A stretch of DNA of 30,346 bases from Mucilaginibacter tundrae (GTDB lineage Bacteria; Bacteroidota; Bacteroidia; Sphingobacteriales; Sphingobacteriaceae), in the NCBI RefSeq assembly GCF_013408825.1, contig NZ_JACCBZ010000016.1, forward strand, positions 1 through 30,346, read 5' to 3'. Below are positions 23,467-30,194 of the stretch, piece after piece. Below the pieces are notes generated by a model, which was not told the DNA's origin, made no database searches, and saw only the letters and a program-made list of their open reading frames with translations. Made by a program: the position numbers and the translations under genes. Position 1 is the stretch's first letter. Every line of letters starts with the position of its first letter.

Positions 23467-23940
23467 ATGAAATTTACAATGGAGCAACGCATAGCAATGG
23501 CTATAGCGGTAACTGAAGAACAACAACAATTAGATAAACTTATTAATACTTACGTTGAGGATTATGGTACCACAAGAGACACCGGTATCACTTTAATTTC
23601 AACTAATTTCTTTTCGTCATATAATGAGACTAGTATTAGAAATGAAGAGGGATTTAAACGCTACTATTTAGAACTTGACACTGAGGAAAGGAATAAATTA
23701 AGATCGTTGTTTAAATGCATGAAGGAAAATATTCAATTTGAAATCATTGACGAAAGAACGGTATCAATTATAGGATTTCAATTGTACGAAGATCCATGGG
23801 ATAAACCTTATTATTTTGAACTTCCATGGAATGACTCATTGTTCCATTTCATCAATTCGTATAGATTTAAATTATTAAATGTGCAAGTATCAGTAGACGA
23901 ATTACTAATACATATAATGGAAAAAGAACCTTTTCAATAA
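23467..23940 (+). CDS. Hypothetical protein, 157 residues
   Basis: A soluble protein rich in acidic and aromatic residues, with MEQRIAMAIAVTEEQQQLDKLI at the N-terminus, IGFQLYEDPWDKPYYFELPWNDSLFHF in the middle, and a C-terminal helix. I do not recognise a family. It has a strong promoter 130 bp upstream with a palindrome at the start site, and a strong terminator 20 bp downstream. It is therefore a monocistronic unit and probably regulated. A second in-frame ATG at codon 5 is an alternative start. Confidence 0.6.
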   Translation: MKFTMEQRIAMAIAVTEEQQQLDKLINTYVEDYGTTRDTGITLISTNFFSSYNETSIRNEEGFKRYYLELDTEERNKLRSLFKCMKENIQFEIIDERTVSIIGFQLYEDPWDKPYYFELPWNDSLFHFINSYRFKLLNVQVSVDELLIHIMEKEPFQ

Positions 23941-23959
23941 ACCTCTCAATATATTTTAT

Positions 23960-23988
23960 AACAGAAGCTGCCTCGTGCAGCTTCTGTT
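23960..23988. terminator. Strong 12-bp terminator hairpin
   Basis: AACAGAAGCTGC (23960-23971) and GCAGCTTCTGTT (23977-23988) form a perfect 12-bp stem with a 5-nt loop, followed by GTTTAAAG. It separates the plus-strand 157-residue gene from the convergent minus-strand beta-barrel gene and may serve both. Confidence 0.8.
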
Positions 23989-24008
23989 GTTTAAAGCCAT
24001 TTCAGTAA

Positions 24009-24734
24009 TTAGTCGAAAGTGTATCCTATAGAAATGCTTAATACATCATTCCTACCTTTAGTAAATATACTATGTGACAGATTCTCTATGCCGAACCCAT
24101 AACCAGCACTAAGTCGTATTTTGTTCTTCAGGCTAATTCCTGCAATCGCATTTACTCCATAGTCTGGGTTTTTAACATATGGCCCATTGCCGAAGTCATA
24201 CTTGCCCTGTTGACCATTACCGAATATTACATCGCCTTTCGTGGCTGTTGTGGTTGTAACATCATTTAATGCAGTGGTACTGTTGCTCTTATACTTACCT
24301 GATAGACCATAAGCTACATAAGGGCCACCACCTACAAAGACAGAACCGAACTTCGTCGGTATATGATAGAGGACATTAATTGGCACTTGTAGGTAATTTA
24401 AGTTAAGTGTTTGCTTATCACTAAATATGTAAGGATAGGAATTCCCTGGTACATTGAAATGGTCATTGTTTGTTCCACCAATGACTGTATAAACTAATCC
24501 TGTTTGAATAGACACTCGTTTGATTGTAAAGTCAACAAGACCACCAACATTATAGCCAGTAACGAAAGACTTGCTTATTGTTTGACCGTTAACAAGTATA
24601 GCTTTCCCATTTGGTGTAAACGGCTCAGAAAACGTAGACTCACTCAGCCCTGCATTGATGCTAAACTTAACTGATTGAGCAAAACATGAAGTGGCAAATA
24701 GAAATAAGACAACTAATAGGAGGATTCTTTTCAT
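24009..24734 (-). CDS. Outer-membrane beta-barrel protein, PorT-like
   Basis: From the ATG at 24734 (MKRILLLVVLFLFATSCFAQ) the protein has 241 residues with a signal peptide cleaved after FAQ. The mature part has alternating beta-strand pattern (VKFSINAGLS, RVSIQTGLVYT, KFGSVFVGGGPYVAYG, IRLSAGYGFGIENL) and a C-terminal strand ending in YTFD, as in small PorT/OMP-b-brl proteins of Bacteroidota. Function is unknown; such proteins are common cell-surface barrels. An ATG-less longer frame to 24827 is rejected. It faces the 157-residue gene and shares its terminator. It is unusual as cargo of an integrative element. Confidence 0.8.
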   Translation of the reverse strand: MKRILLLVVLFLFATSCFAQSVKFSINAGLSESTFSEPFTPNGKAILVNGQTISKSFVTGYNVGGLVDFTIKRVSIQTGLVYTVIGGTNNDHFNVPGNSYPYIFSDKQTLNLNYLQVPINVLYHIPTKFGSVFVGGGPYVAYGLSGKYKSNSTTALNDVTTTTATKGDVIFGNGQQGKYDFGNGPYVKNPDYGVNAIAGISLKNKIRLSAGYGFGIENLSHSIFTKGRNDVLSISIGYTFD

Positions 24735-24976
24735 TTTAAGGTTTAAGATCACAATAATAACAAATTCTAATCGATTTAAACGCTGCGCTACATACCTACC
24801 ATACTTTCTATACGCCCCAGCCTTCATAGAAAGGCCCTACCCTTTCCCTGTGGCAATATTTTCTCCCCAATTACTCAACTTTTAGAATTCATGGGAATGA
24901 GGCGACCATACAGGCCGCTCAGCCTTACCGCCCGACCTTATTCCGACTTACAAACAAATAGTTTCTCACTTCTTGA

Positions 24977-25086
24977 GCTAAAGCCCTGTTTTGAAAGCAT
25001 GCTTTTCAGCTTCGCTGAAAAGCTTCGCTAAAGGCATTAGTCTTAATTCTAAGACTGCTGCCTAAGCACTTTCAAACCACTTTAGC
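24977..25086. other. Nested inverted repeats, predicted three-way junction
   Basis: Outer stem GCTAAAG (24977-24983) with CTTTAGC (25080-25086) and a second pairing TTTGAAAG (24990-24997) with CTTTCAAA (25069-25076) enclose two hairpins. One is GCTTTTCAGC, loop TTC, GCTGAAAAGC (25001-25023). The other, 25032-25063, has AGGCA/TGCCT and AGTCTTA/TAAGACT with loop ATTC. Together they make a branched structure of about 110 nt between two genes. It could be a structured RNA, a single-strand origin, or a recombination site. The flanks, 24735-24976 and 25087-25128, hold nothing I recognise. Confidence 0.6.
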
Positions 25087-25128
25087 CCAAAGTCAGAAAC
25101 TATCATTACTCACCAAACTCAGAACCAC

Positions 25129-25611
25129 ATGAAAGAACTCAAAGCGAACTATGACAAGCCAATCATCAGCAAGCATTATCCCATCAACGAAAGGCAACCA
25201 ACTAAGCGTTGGGTTATCGCACAGGCAAGACCTGAGAAGCTAACAATCATGCTAAATGACTGCACCGAAGTAGCCTATCATAGTGTAATTGATGCTGTTA
25301 AAAAGCTTTATTTAAGGCCAAATGAAGTCTATTATGAAAGGGATTTAAAGAAAGATAAGTCGCAGGGTTCTTTAGGTATGCACAGCTTTATTACTCCAAT
25401 CTTTTATTGGGTGCTCTATTGTGAATTCACTTACACCTATGCTGTTGATTTTGCCTTTTACAACTGCCCTTATGAAGCTGAACTCAGAAAGATGCTCAGA
25501 CCATTTCCACTTGACCGGCAAGCAAAGGCGAAGGAGTTACAACCTAACTTCAAAACCTTTTATCAAAATGTGCTGAAGATTCAAGACCCTGCTTTCCTAC
25601 ATTCTTTATAA
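25129..25611 (+). CDS. Hypothetical protein, 160 residues
   Basis: The protein is soluble, Lys/Tyr-rich, with VIAQARPEKLTIMLNDCTEVAYHSVIDAVKKLYLRPNEVYYERDLKK, then a more hydrophobic FITPIFYWVLYCEFTYTYAVDFAFYNC segment and a Pro-rich helical C-terminus (RPFPLDRQAKAKELQPNFKTFYQNV). No signal peptide is evident and no family recognised. It begins 42 bp after the branched repeat structure, and ends before a terminator hairpin. It and the 25722 gene are similar in size and orientation but not in sequence. Confidence 0.6.
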   Translation: MKELKANYDKPIISKHYPINERQPTKRWVIAQARPEKLTIMLNDCTEVAYHSVIDAVKKLYLRPNEVYYERDLKKDKSQGSLGMHSFITPIFYWVLYCEFTYTYAVDFAFYNCPYEAELRKMLRPFPLDRQAKAKELQPNFKTFYQNVLKIQDPAFLHSL

Positions 25612-25649
25612 GCCTACAACACTTAACAACATTATTAAAACCCATTTCT

Positions 25650-25678
25650 GAAGCTTGGTCGCTAACGCACCAGGCTTC
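25650..25678 (+). terminator. Rho-independent terminator
   Basis: GAAGCTTGGT (25650-25659) pairs with ACCAGGCTTC (25669-25678) through ten base pairs, one of them T-G, around a 9-nt loop. The tail is TTTTCATTTT. It ends the 25129 gene transcript. Confidence 0.8.
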
Positions 25679-25721
25679 TTTTCATTTTAAAACAATCCAT
25701 AACTCACTTAACAAATCATTT

Positions 25722-26219
25722 ATGAAACCACTTAACAATGAAACAGCAGTGTTGGCTTATAATAAGTCAGTACAGGATGCATACTTCAAAATTCTAAAGG
25801 AAACACGCAAGCAGCTTGCTACACTTGAACGCGAAGAACTTCGCTATTGCCTTGAACGGGAAGACCGGACAACCACTAAACCTAATACAGTCATTCACGA
25901 GATCGTAAACCCATTAGTTTATCTACGTCTGGAATGTAAACCTGATAACAGATTTGCGATTCACTTTGGATTTGAACAGGTGCTCTCTATCAATCAGTAT
26001 AGCCAACTGACTACATTCTTTATACGCCTACTATATCGGGTGACTTCTAAAGAGGCAACTGTAGTCAATGTCGAAGATGCAGTACGTACAGACTGGATAA
26101 TAACCACCTGTGAGAATATGTATGAATACATTGAGGAGAATAATAAGTACCACCAGTTTAGGCTGATAAAGCATAAGCCAGCAGCAATGAAAAGAAAACA
26201 GCTCAAAGCTGTGGCATAG
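25722..26219 (+). CDS. Hypothetical protein, 165 residues
   Basis: The N-terminus is helical and charged (VQDAYFKILKETRKQLATLEREELRYCLEREDR), followed by a beta-rich part (VNPLVYLRLECKPDNRFAIHFGF) and a C-terminus ending in basic residues (HKPAAMKRKQLKAVA). No signal peptide and no family recognised. It has its own unit between the 25678 terminator and the long hairpin at 26325. A basic tail suggests nucleic-acid binding at most. Confidence 0.6.
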   Translation: MKPLNNETAVLAYNKSVQDAYFKILKETRKQLATLEREELRYCLEREDRTTTKPNTVIHEIVNPLVYLRLECKPDNRFAIHFGFEQVLSINQYSQLTTFFIRLLYRVTSKEATVVNVEDAVRTDWIITTCENMYEYIEENNKYHQFRLIKHKPAAMKRKQLKAVA

Positions 26220-26324
26220 TATACAAACTCTTATTAACTTTACACACAAAACAAGGAGGAAACCGCAAGCATCATCATTACAAACATCAAAGTGTATTAA
26301 AATATAAGTGTTAGCTTATTGTTC

Positions 26325-26447
26325 TGTCTCGGAAAATCGGGAAAATTTAAAGAAGGCAGCAAGAGTAAATAGGTTCAGCACCCACGCGAATAAGCGTGGG
26401 GTTGACTTATTTGTTGTTGCCTGGCTTTTCCCGAGCCATCCGAGACA
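26325..26447. ncRNA. Long extended hairpin, candidate structured RNA
   Basis: Five pairings nest without crossing: TGTCTCGG/CCGAGACA (26325-26332, 26440-26447), TCGGGAAAA/TTTTCCCGA (26337-26345, 26426-26434), GGCAGCAA/TTGTTGCC (26355-26362, 26414-26421, one wobble), AAATAGGTT/GACTTATTT-type pairing (26367-26375, 26404-26412, two wobbles), and CCCACGC/GCGTGGG (26381-26387, 26394-26400) around loop GAATAA. This gives about 41 paired positions in 123 nt. No open frame fits. The presence of wobble pairs and small internal loops resembles a conserved RNA fold. Function is unknown. Remaining gap 26220-26324 and 26448-26532 shows only a weak ACCGA/TCGGT inverted repeat near 26491. Confidence 0.6.
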
Positions 26448-26532
26448 CATTTAAGCTCAGTCCTGCGCTTATCGTGTTTAAAAACCTACCGAATGAGGGA
26501 CTACTCGGTGCCTTACATCCATTAACAAATTA

Positions 26533-27321
26533 ATGAAACAAACCTTATCAGTGCTCCTATTGGCAGCAACCATTATCTCTTCATGCTCAAAATCCAGCGT
26601 TAACAAACCAACAACACCGACAACGCTTCTTACCCAAGTTACCGACGACATCCCAGGCGATCCTTACATTGGCAAACCACTCTATCAATTCACTTACAAC
26701 GGTAAACAGCTAACTCAGGCAGTTATTAATCATTACTCGATTACACCTGATGTTGAAACAGATCTATTTAACTACAATAGCAATGGTCAGCTAACAGGAA
26801 CAACAATCTCTCACACGTTAGCCAACAGCTATAACGATGTAAGTTCAACAGTTACCTATTCTGGCACCAACATTAGTGAGATCAAGTTTTACCTTGCCGG
26901 TAACGTGTTAGATCAGGATTTTAAACTCACTTACACCAATGGCAAGCTTACTAATTGGTTTGACAGTAATGAGGTGAGCGACACCTACACCTATGATAGT
27001 AATGGTAATAACACCAAAGAAGTTGCAACAGAGTATCAAAATGGACAACCTGATGGTTCAGTAAGTACTGTTACAAGTTCATCTTTTGACAGCAAATCTA
27101 ATCTGACACAAGCTGTGCCATTGTGGATATACTTTAGAGTGTATACGGAAGATCAGAGCTTATTCTACACGCTCGGTGCCAATAATCCTGTGGCATCTAA
27201 TGATAACGGAACTGACTTCACCTATACTTACCAGTATAACAGCTATGGTTTTCCTTCTACTATAACGTGGACTGACGCTTATCCGCAATCTTATACTTAT
27301 CAGTATATACAAGTTAACTAA
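26533..27321 (+). CDS. Surface lipoprotein with YD-like repeats
   Basis: The 262-residue protein has a type II signal with lipobox (LAATIISSC, Cys at 18), so it is lipid-anchored and probably exposed at the outer membrane. The mature part is Thr/Ser/Asn/Tyr-rich with short repeats of the form Y-x-Y-N-x-N-G-x (FNYNSNGQLTGTTI, YTNGKLTNW, YTYDSNGNN, YQYNSYGFPSTI). These resemble degenerate RHS/YD repeats seen in Bacteroidota lipoproteins of unknown role. The gene begins 85 bp after the long hairpin and is in the same direction as the two secreted proteins that follow. It is likely accessory cargo acting at the cell surface. Confidence 0.75.
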   Translation: MKQTLSVLLLAATIISSCSKSSVNKPTTPTTLLTQVTDDIPGDPYIGKPLYQFTYNGKQLTQAVINHYSITPDVETDLFNYNSNGQLTGTTISHTLANSYNDVSSTVTYSGTNISEIKFYLAGNVLDQDFKLTYTNGKLTNWFDSNEVSDTYTYDSNGNNTKEVATEYQNGQPDGSVSTVTSSSFDSKSNLTQAVPLWIYFRVYTEDQSLFYTLGANNPVASNDNGTDFTYTYQYNSYGFPSTITWTDAYPQSYTYQYIQVN

Positions 27322-27398
27322 CTTCTTATAAGCCTTACCTATCTAGATGAGGCTTTAAACAATCTATTATAACTACATAACCCTTTAAAATCACAACC

Positions 27399-27839
27399 AT
27401 GTTAAAAAAGATTTTATTCATTACACTGCTCAGTATAGCAGGAATGAACGCTCACGCACAAGGTGGTTATATCCAATATGAGCCTATTCCTTCTCAAGCT
27501 CCACCGCCACCACCAGAACAACAACCTACTTACCAGCCCCAACAACAGCAACCAGTTTATCAACAGCAATATTATCAGCAACCAACATCTGAACCGCAAG
27601 GGCAGTTGACTTATGGTTACATCATCAAATCTACTGGTTACCGAAAGGTAAGCTTAAAAGTAATTTATTCGGACAAAGCTGTTTACATCACTGCTGTAAA
27701 AGAATTATCAGCAACCTATTGGACAAACCTGACTACTAGCGGTGCTACAGGTCAAAAGTTGATGTATAACGAGGACTACTCTGATAAGTTCGAGTACAAG
27801 GTTTACCTGCCTGTCTTGGGCGAAGTAGTTTATTTTTAA
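27399..27839 (+). CDS. Secreted Pro/Gln-rich small protein
   Basis: The 146-residue protein has a signal peptide (MLKKILFITLLSIAGMNAHA, cleavage before QGG). A low-complexity Pro/Gln/Tyr segment follows (about residues 30-68), then a C-terminal domain of about 75 residues with beta character (YIIKSTGYRKVSLKVIYSDKAVYITAVKEL). The low-complexity part suggests a flexible linker on the surface or in the periplasm. No known family is recognised. It lies 77 bp after the lipoprotein and 16 bp before another secreted protein, so the three may form one operon. Confidence 0.65.
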   Translation: MLKKILFITLLSIAGMNAHAQGGYIQYEPIPSQAPPPPPEQQPTYQPQQQQPVYQQQYYQQPTSEPQGQLTYGYIIKSTGYRKVSLKVIYSDKAVYITAVKELSATYWTNLTTSGATGQKLMYNEDYSDKFEYKVYLPVLGEVVYF

Positions 27840-27855
27840 CGCTAACATCAAAACA

Positions 27856-28290
27856 ATGAAATTAATTAAATTGACAATCCTACTCTGCTTGTTCTCCATT
27901 ATTGGCACCAAGTGCATTGCACAAGATTATGGCACGTTAAGATATTGGGGTAAGGAATACAAGCTTGATCGCAAGTTCATTGGAATATTGAATGAGAACT
28001 GGAGTGATTTTATAGTTGGAGAAGCGCCCCGTTTACGTTTTTATGATGAAAGAGACTATCGAGATATCTATGCAACGATAGTTAACAACCTTACCAATCC
28101 TTCATTCATAATAATAGTAACAGAGGCAAACCAGTTACAGTGGCAAAATCCAATTGGAATACTCCCTGGAACTGATGGTGAAAAGGACAGGAGCAAACGC
28201 AGTTACAAGAGAGCATCAATTGTCCTTTATAAGGTAGTGTTTCCAGCGTTAAATCAGTTCATGGGATTAAAACAAGCCAAACTAGACTAA
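27856..28290 (+). CDS. Secreted protein of unknown function, 144 residues
   Basis: The N-terminal hydrophobic segment (LIKLTILLCLFSIIGTKCIAQ) is a signal peptide cleaved after IAQ. The mature protein has DYGTLRYWGKEYKLDRKFIGILNENWSDFIVGEAPRLRF and a basic C-terminus (KKDRSKRSYKRAS-like region). No catalytic motif is seen. It is 16 bp after the preceding secreted protein and directly followed by two very small frames. A periplasmic role is inferred from the signal only. Confidence 0.65.
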   Translation: MKLIKLTILLCLFSIIGTKCIAQDYGTLRYWGKEYKLDRKFIGILNENWSDFIVGEAPRLRFYDERDYRDIYATIVNNLTNPSFIIIVTEANQLQWQNPIGILPGTDGEKDRSKRSYKRASIVLYKVVFPALNQFMGLKQAKLD

Positions 28291-28291
28291 T

Positions 28292-28423
28292 TTGAAATCC
28301 TTAAAAGATGTATACACCGCATGGAAACTTCATTACAGCAATCGTAGCCAACTACTTTATAGCTTCACATGGTTGTGCTTACTGTTTGGCTTGTCATTCG
28401 GTATCTTCTACCATTACTTATAA
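28292..28423 (+). CDS. Possible 43-residue membrane peptide
   Basis: A frame opens at TTG 28292, 1 bp after the previous stop, and runs 43 codons to TAA at 28421-28423. It encodes KSLKDVYTAWKLHYSNRSQ then a hydrophobic helix (LLYSFTWLCLLFGLSFGIFYHYL). A single predicted membrane segment after a basic N-terminus and tight spacing to neighbours argue for a real small gene. Against it are the TTG start and lack of any ribosome site. It would be an inner-membrane protein. Confidence 0.4.
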   Translation: MKSLKDVYTAWKLHYSNRSQLLYSFTWLCLLFGLSFGIFYHYL

Positions 28424-28428
28424 GACAG

Positions 28429-28509
28429 ATGCTAAGACCTATTGTCAGATACTTTAAAGAGTTAGCTGCTGAACAAAATGGTGATATACGATCTAATCAT
28501 CGTAGCTAA
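28429..28509 (+). CDS. Possible 26-residue peptide
   Basis: ATG at 28429, 5 bp after the stop of the membrane peptide, to TAA at 28507-28509; it reads MLRPIVRYFKELAAEQNGD and six or seven more residues. Basic N-terminus and amphipathic helix. The size is too small to call firmly; it may be a leader or a chance frame. A perfect 30-bp palindrome follows 8 bp later. Confidence 0.3.
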   Translation: MLRPIVRYFKELAAEQNGDIRSNHRS

Positions 28510-28517
28510 GTCCTTCG

Positions 28518-28547
28518 ATGTTAAGCTTACTTAAGTAAGCTTAACAT
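28518..28547. promoter_or_regulatory. Perfect 30-bp palindrome before the HEPN gene
   Basis: Bases 28518-28532 (ATGTTAAGCTTACTT) are exactly complementary in reverse to 28533-28547, with no spacer. It lies 16 bp before the HEPN gene start and 8 bp after a tiny frame. Such a site could be a dimer operator for the HEPN gene or a terminator for the upstream operon; the following ATTGTTTATATT is only moderately T-rich, so the operator reading is equally likely. Confidence 0.6.
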
Positions 28548-28563
28548 TGTTTATATTAGTACA

Positions 28564-29382
28564 ATGAATTCTAAACCTCTTGATCATTATTTCAAAACCG
28601 CAATCGATGAGCTTGCAACCATTGACGGAAGAGTCTTTTATTTAAGTATCTTAATGAAGAATGCGACTAAAGAGATCATAAACAACAACCTCTATAGCAC
28701 GGGGACATTAATTGGCAAGGGCTTAGGATTTAGAGACGTAACGTTAGAGAAAGGCTTGGGTAACCATTTTGTACCAAGGAACCATTATGCTATATCAAAA
28801 GACACTGCGAAATCTGAAACTGAAATGATTTTGAGTAGAGAGTGCTTGTTCCAAGTTGCACAATCTTATGAGTTGCTTGAAAGTTTTCTTTATAACGCTG
28901 TTGCAGAATTTATAAGTTACAAGCAACCTATTGAGGTTTTAGAAAGATTAAATACAGATAATACTTCATTTGAAAGTGTGAGGGCAAAGTTGAAGCGAAT
29001 GAAAGACAGGACAAACAATCATCATCTACTCAGTATTCTCAGAGATAATATCAAGCAATTCAAAGAGAATGAGACTCATAATCTATATGACTTCGATTTT
29101 ACAACTTGGTATTTTCTAATTAGTGAGGCAAGGCATTGTATAACCCACCGTAGAACCAAAATCACTAAGCAACTTAGTTCACTATTGGAACACCCATGCA
29201 ACATTTACTTTAATATCATTGCATCCGAGCAAGTAATATTTATTCAAGACCACGTATGTCATGAGTTGCTTAAACGTATAGCTGAGTTTATTTACTTAGT
29301 TTACAAAACAGTCTCTGAAGTGTGTTACAATGATAAAGTCAACTTAACGTCGATTTATACACTTTTCGAAACTAATCAATAA
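28564..29382 (+). CDS. HEPN-domain protein, candidate RNase
   Basis: The 272-residue all-helical protein carries R-x4-H (RHCITH, Arg190 and His195) after a WYFLISEA helix, the HEPN nuclease signature. The two helices before it (LFQVAQSYELLESFLYNAVAEFISY, SVRAKLKRMKDR) fit the fold. HEPN proteins are often RNases in toxin-antitoxin, phage-defence and abortive-infection systems, active as dimers. No MNT partner is next to it; the nearest gene, at 29427-30116, is convergent and unrelated by sequence. The palindrome just upstream suggests regulation. Role in defence is inferred from the motif and the mobile-element setting. It could also be a non-enzymatic HEPN scaffold. Confidence 0.65.
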   Translation: MNSKPLDHYFKTAIDELATIDGRVFYLSILMKNATKEIINNNLYSTGTLIGKGLGFRDVTLEKGLGNHFVPRNHYAISKDTAKSETEMILSRECLFQVAQSYELLESFLYNAVAEFISYKQPIEVLERLNTDNTSFESVRAKLKRMKDRTNNHHLLSILRDNIKQFKENETHNLYDFDFTTWYFLISEARHCITHRRTKITKQLSSLLEHPCNIYFNIIASEQVIFIQDHVCHELLKRIAEFIYLVYKTVSEVCYNDKVNLTSIYTLFETNQ

Positions 29383-29426
29383 GCGATCACTATACTTATC
29401 GGCGTTCGGTAGTTAAACTTCGCGAA

Positions 29427-30116
29427 CTAATTTGAAGGTGTCAATCTATCCATACTCGTAGCCTCTATAGGAGGAATGACAGCATTAAAATCACCTTTGA
29501 CACCATAATAGTAAAGCTTCCTACCAAGTTCGTTTATCTTATGAGGGCCTTTCTGCAACGTTAATCCAACTGCAATAAGAGAACCAACCCAAGAAGAACT
29601 TAAGGCAGGTAGGAATACAAAGTTTTGTTTTTCAAGTTGTTCAAGATAATCCATGCTTCTTGGATGCAGAGCGTCTAAACAGATCAGCAAATCACTCAAC
29701 TCGTTCCAAGTTAACCTTGATTTCAAGTAAGCCAATAGAAGATTAGCATGAACAACAGATTGCTTACTTTCAATATAACGTTCATTCATAATAATTATTT
29801 GCTCGATGATCCTATCTCGCTTTCCAGAGTCGCTTACGAGGTTTTTTATCATTTTGTCAACGTCTGATTGTGAATGCAAGCCTTTGTGAAACTGTTGAAG
29901 AAACACAATAAGCTTACGTGCAACGACAATTTCTCTTATTGCTAGCGCTCCTTTAGATAAACTAACTATAGTCTTTACAACAGGCATTTCTTTGAAAGCT
30001 GCATTGTCTAAAAGCTTATCAATACCTATCTCTGCATAGTCTTGTGATAGATCAAATATAGAACTTAATAATTCATTTTGAATAGAGTCTTTAAGTACTC
30101 CAATAGAATTCCCCAT
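29427..30116 (-). CDS. Hypothetical helical protein, 229 residues
   Basis: From the ATG at 30116 the protein reads MGNSIGVLKDSIQNELLSS and contains a modestly hydrophobic stretch (PVVKTIVSLSKGALAIREIVVARKLIVFLQQF) at about residues 44-75. A helical repeat follows (SDVDKMIKNLVSDSGKRDRIIEQIIIMNERYIESKQSVVHANLLLAYL), and the C-terminal part may be a winged helix (KGPHKINELGRKLYYYGVKG). I do not recognise a family; its architecture resembles uncharacterised proteins sometimes found as cargo of mobile elements and linked to Abi-type defence. It is convergent with the HEPN gene over a 44-bp gap that contains TTCGCGAA but no clear terminator. Confidence 0.6.
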   Translation of the reverse strand: MGNSIGVLKDSIQNELLSSIFDLSQDYAEIGIDKLLDNAAFKEMPVVKTIVSLSKGALAIREIVVARKLIVFLQQFHKGLHSQSDVDKMIKNLVSDSGKRDRIIEQIIIMNERYIESKQSVVHANLLLAYLKSRLTWNELSDLLICLDALHPRSMDYLEQLEKQNFVFLPALSSSWVGSLIAVGLTLQKGPHKINELGRKLYYYGVKGDFNAVIPPIEATSMDRLTPSN

Positions 30117-30130
30117 ATGCTAATATAGTA

Positions 30131-30194
30131 AATAAGCTTCACTTGCCCTACCCGCTTCTGTTGCTTACAACAGGTAAGGCAAGCTCCGCTTATT
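30131..30194. repeat. Nested inverted repeats near the window edge
   Basis: AATAAGC/GCTTATT (30131-30137, 30188-30194), CTTGCC/GGCAAG (30142-30147, 30178-30183) and CTGTTG/CAACAG (30158-30163, 30168-30173) nest around loop CTTA. This gives a stem structure of about 64 nt upstream of the minus-strand gene at 29427-30116. Confidence 0.55.

Noticed and set aside
24977..25086. Degenerate tRNA or attC integron site
   Set aside because: No tRNA consensus arms and no integron R/L box sequence were seen; integrase in the window is not IntI-like.
26325..26447. Retron non-coding RNA
   Set aside because: No reverse transcriptase is found in the window and no conserved msr/msd features could be recognised.
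26325..26447. Simple rho-independent terminator
   Set aside because: It is much longer than a terminator, starts more than 100 bp after the preceding stop and has no T-run at its end.
28564..29382. HEPN-MNT toxin-antitoxin pair with the neighbour
   Set aside because: The neighbour at 29427-30116 is convergent and has no nucleotidyltransferase G-S-D motif, so the classical pair is not supported.
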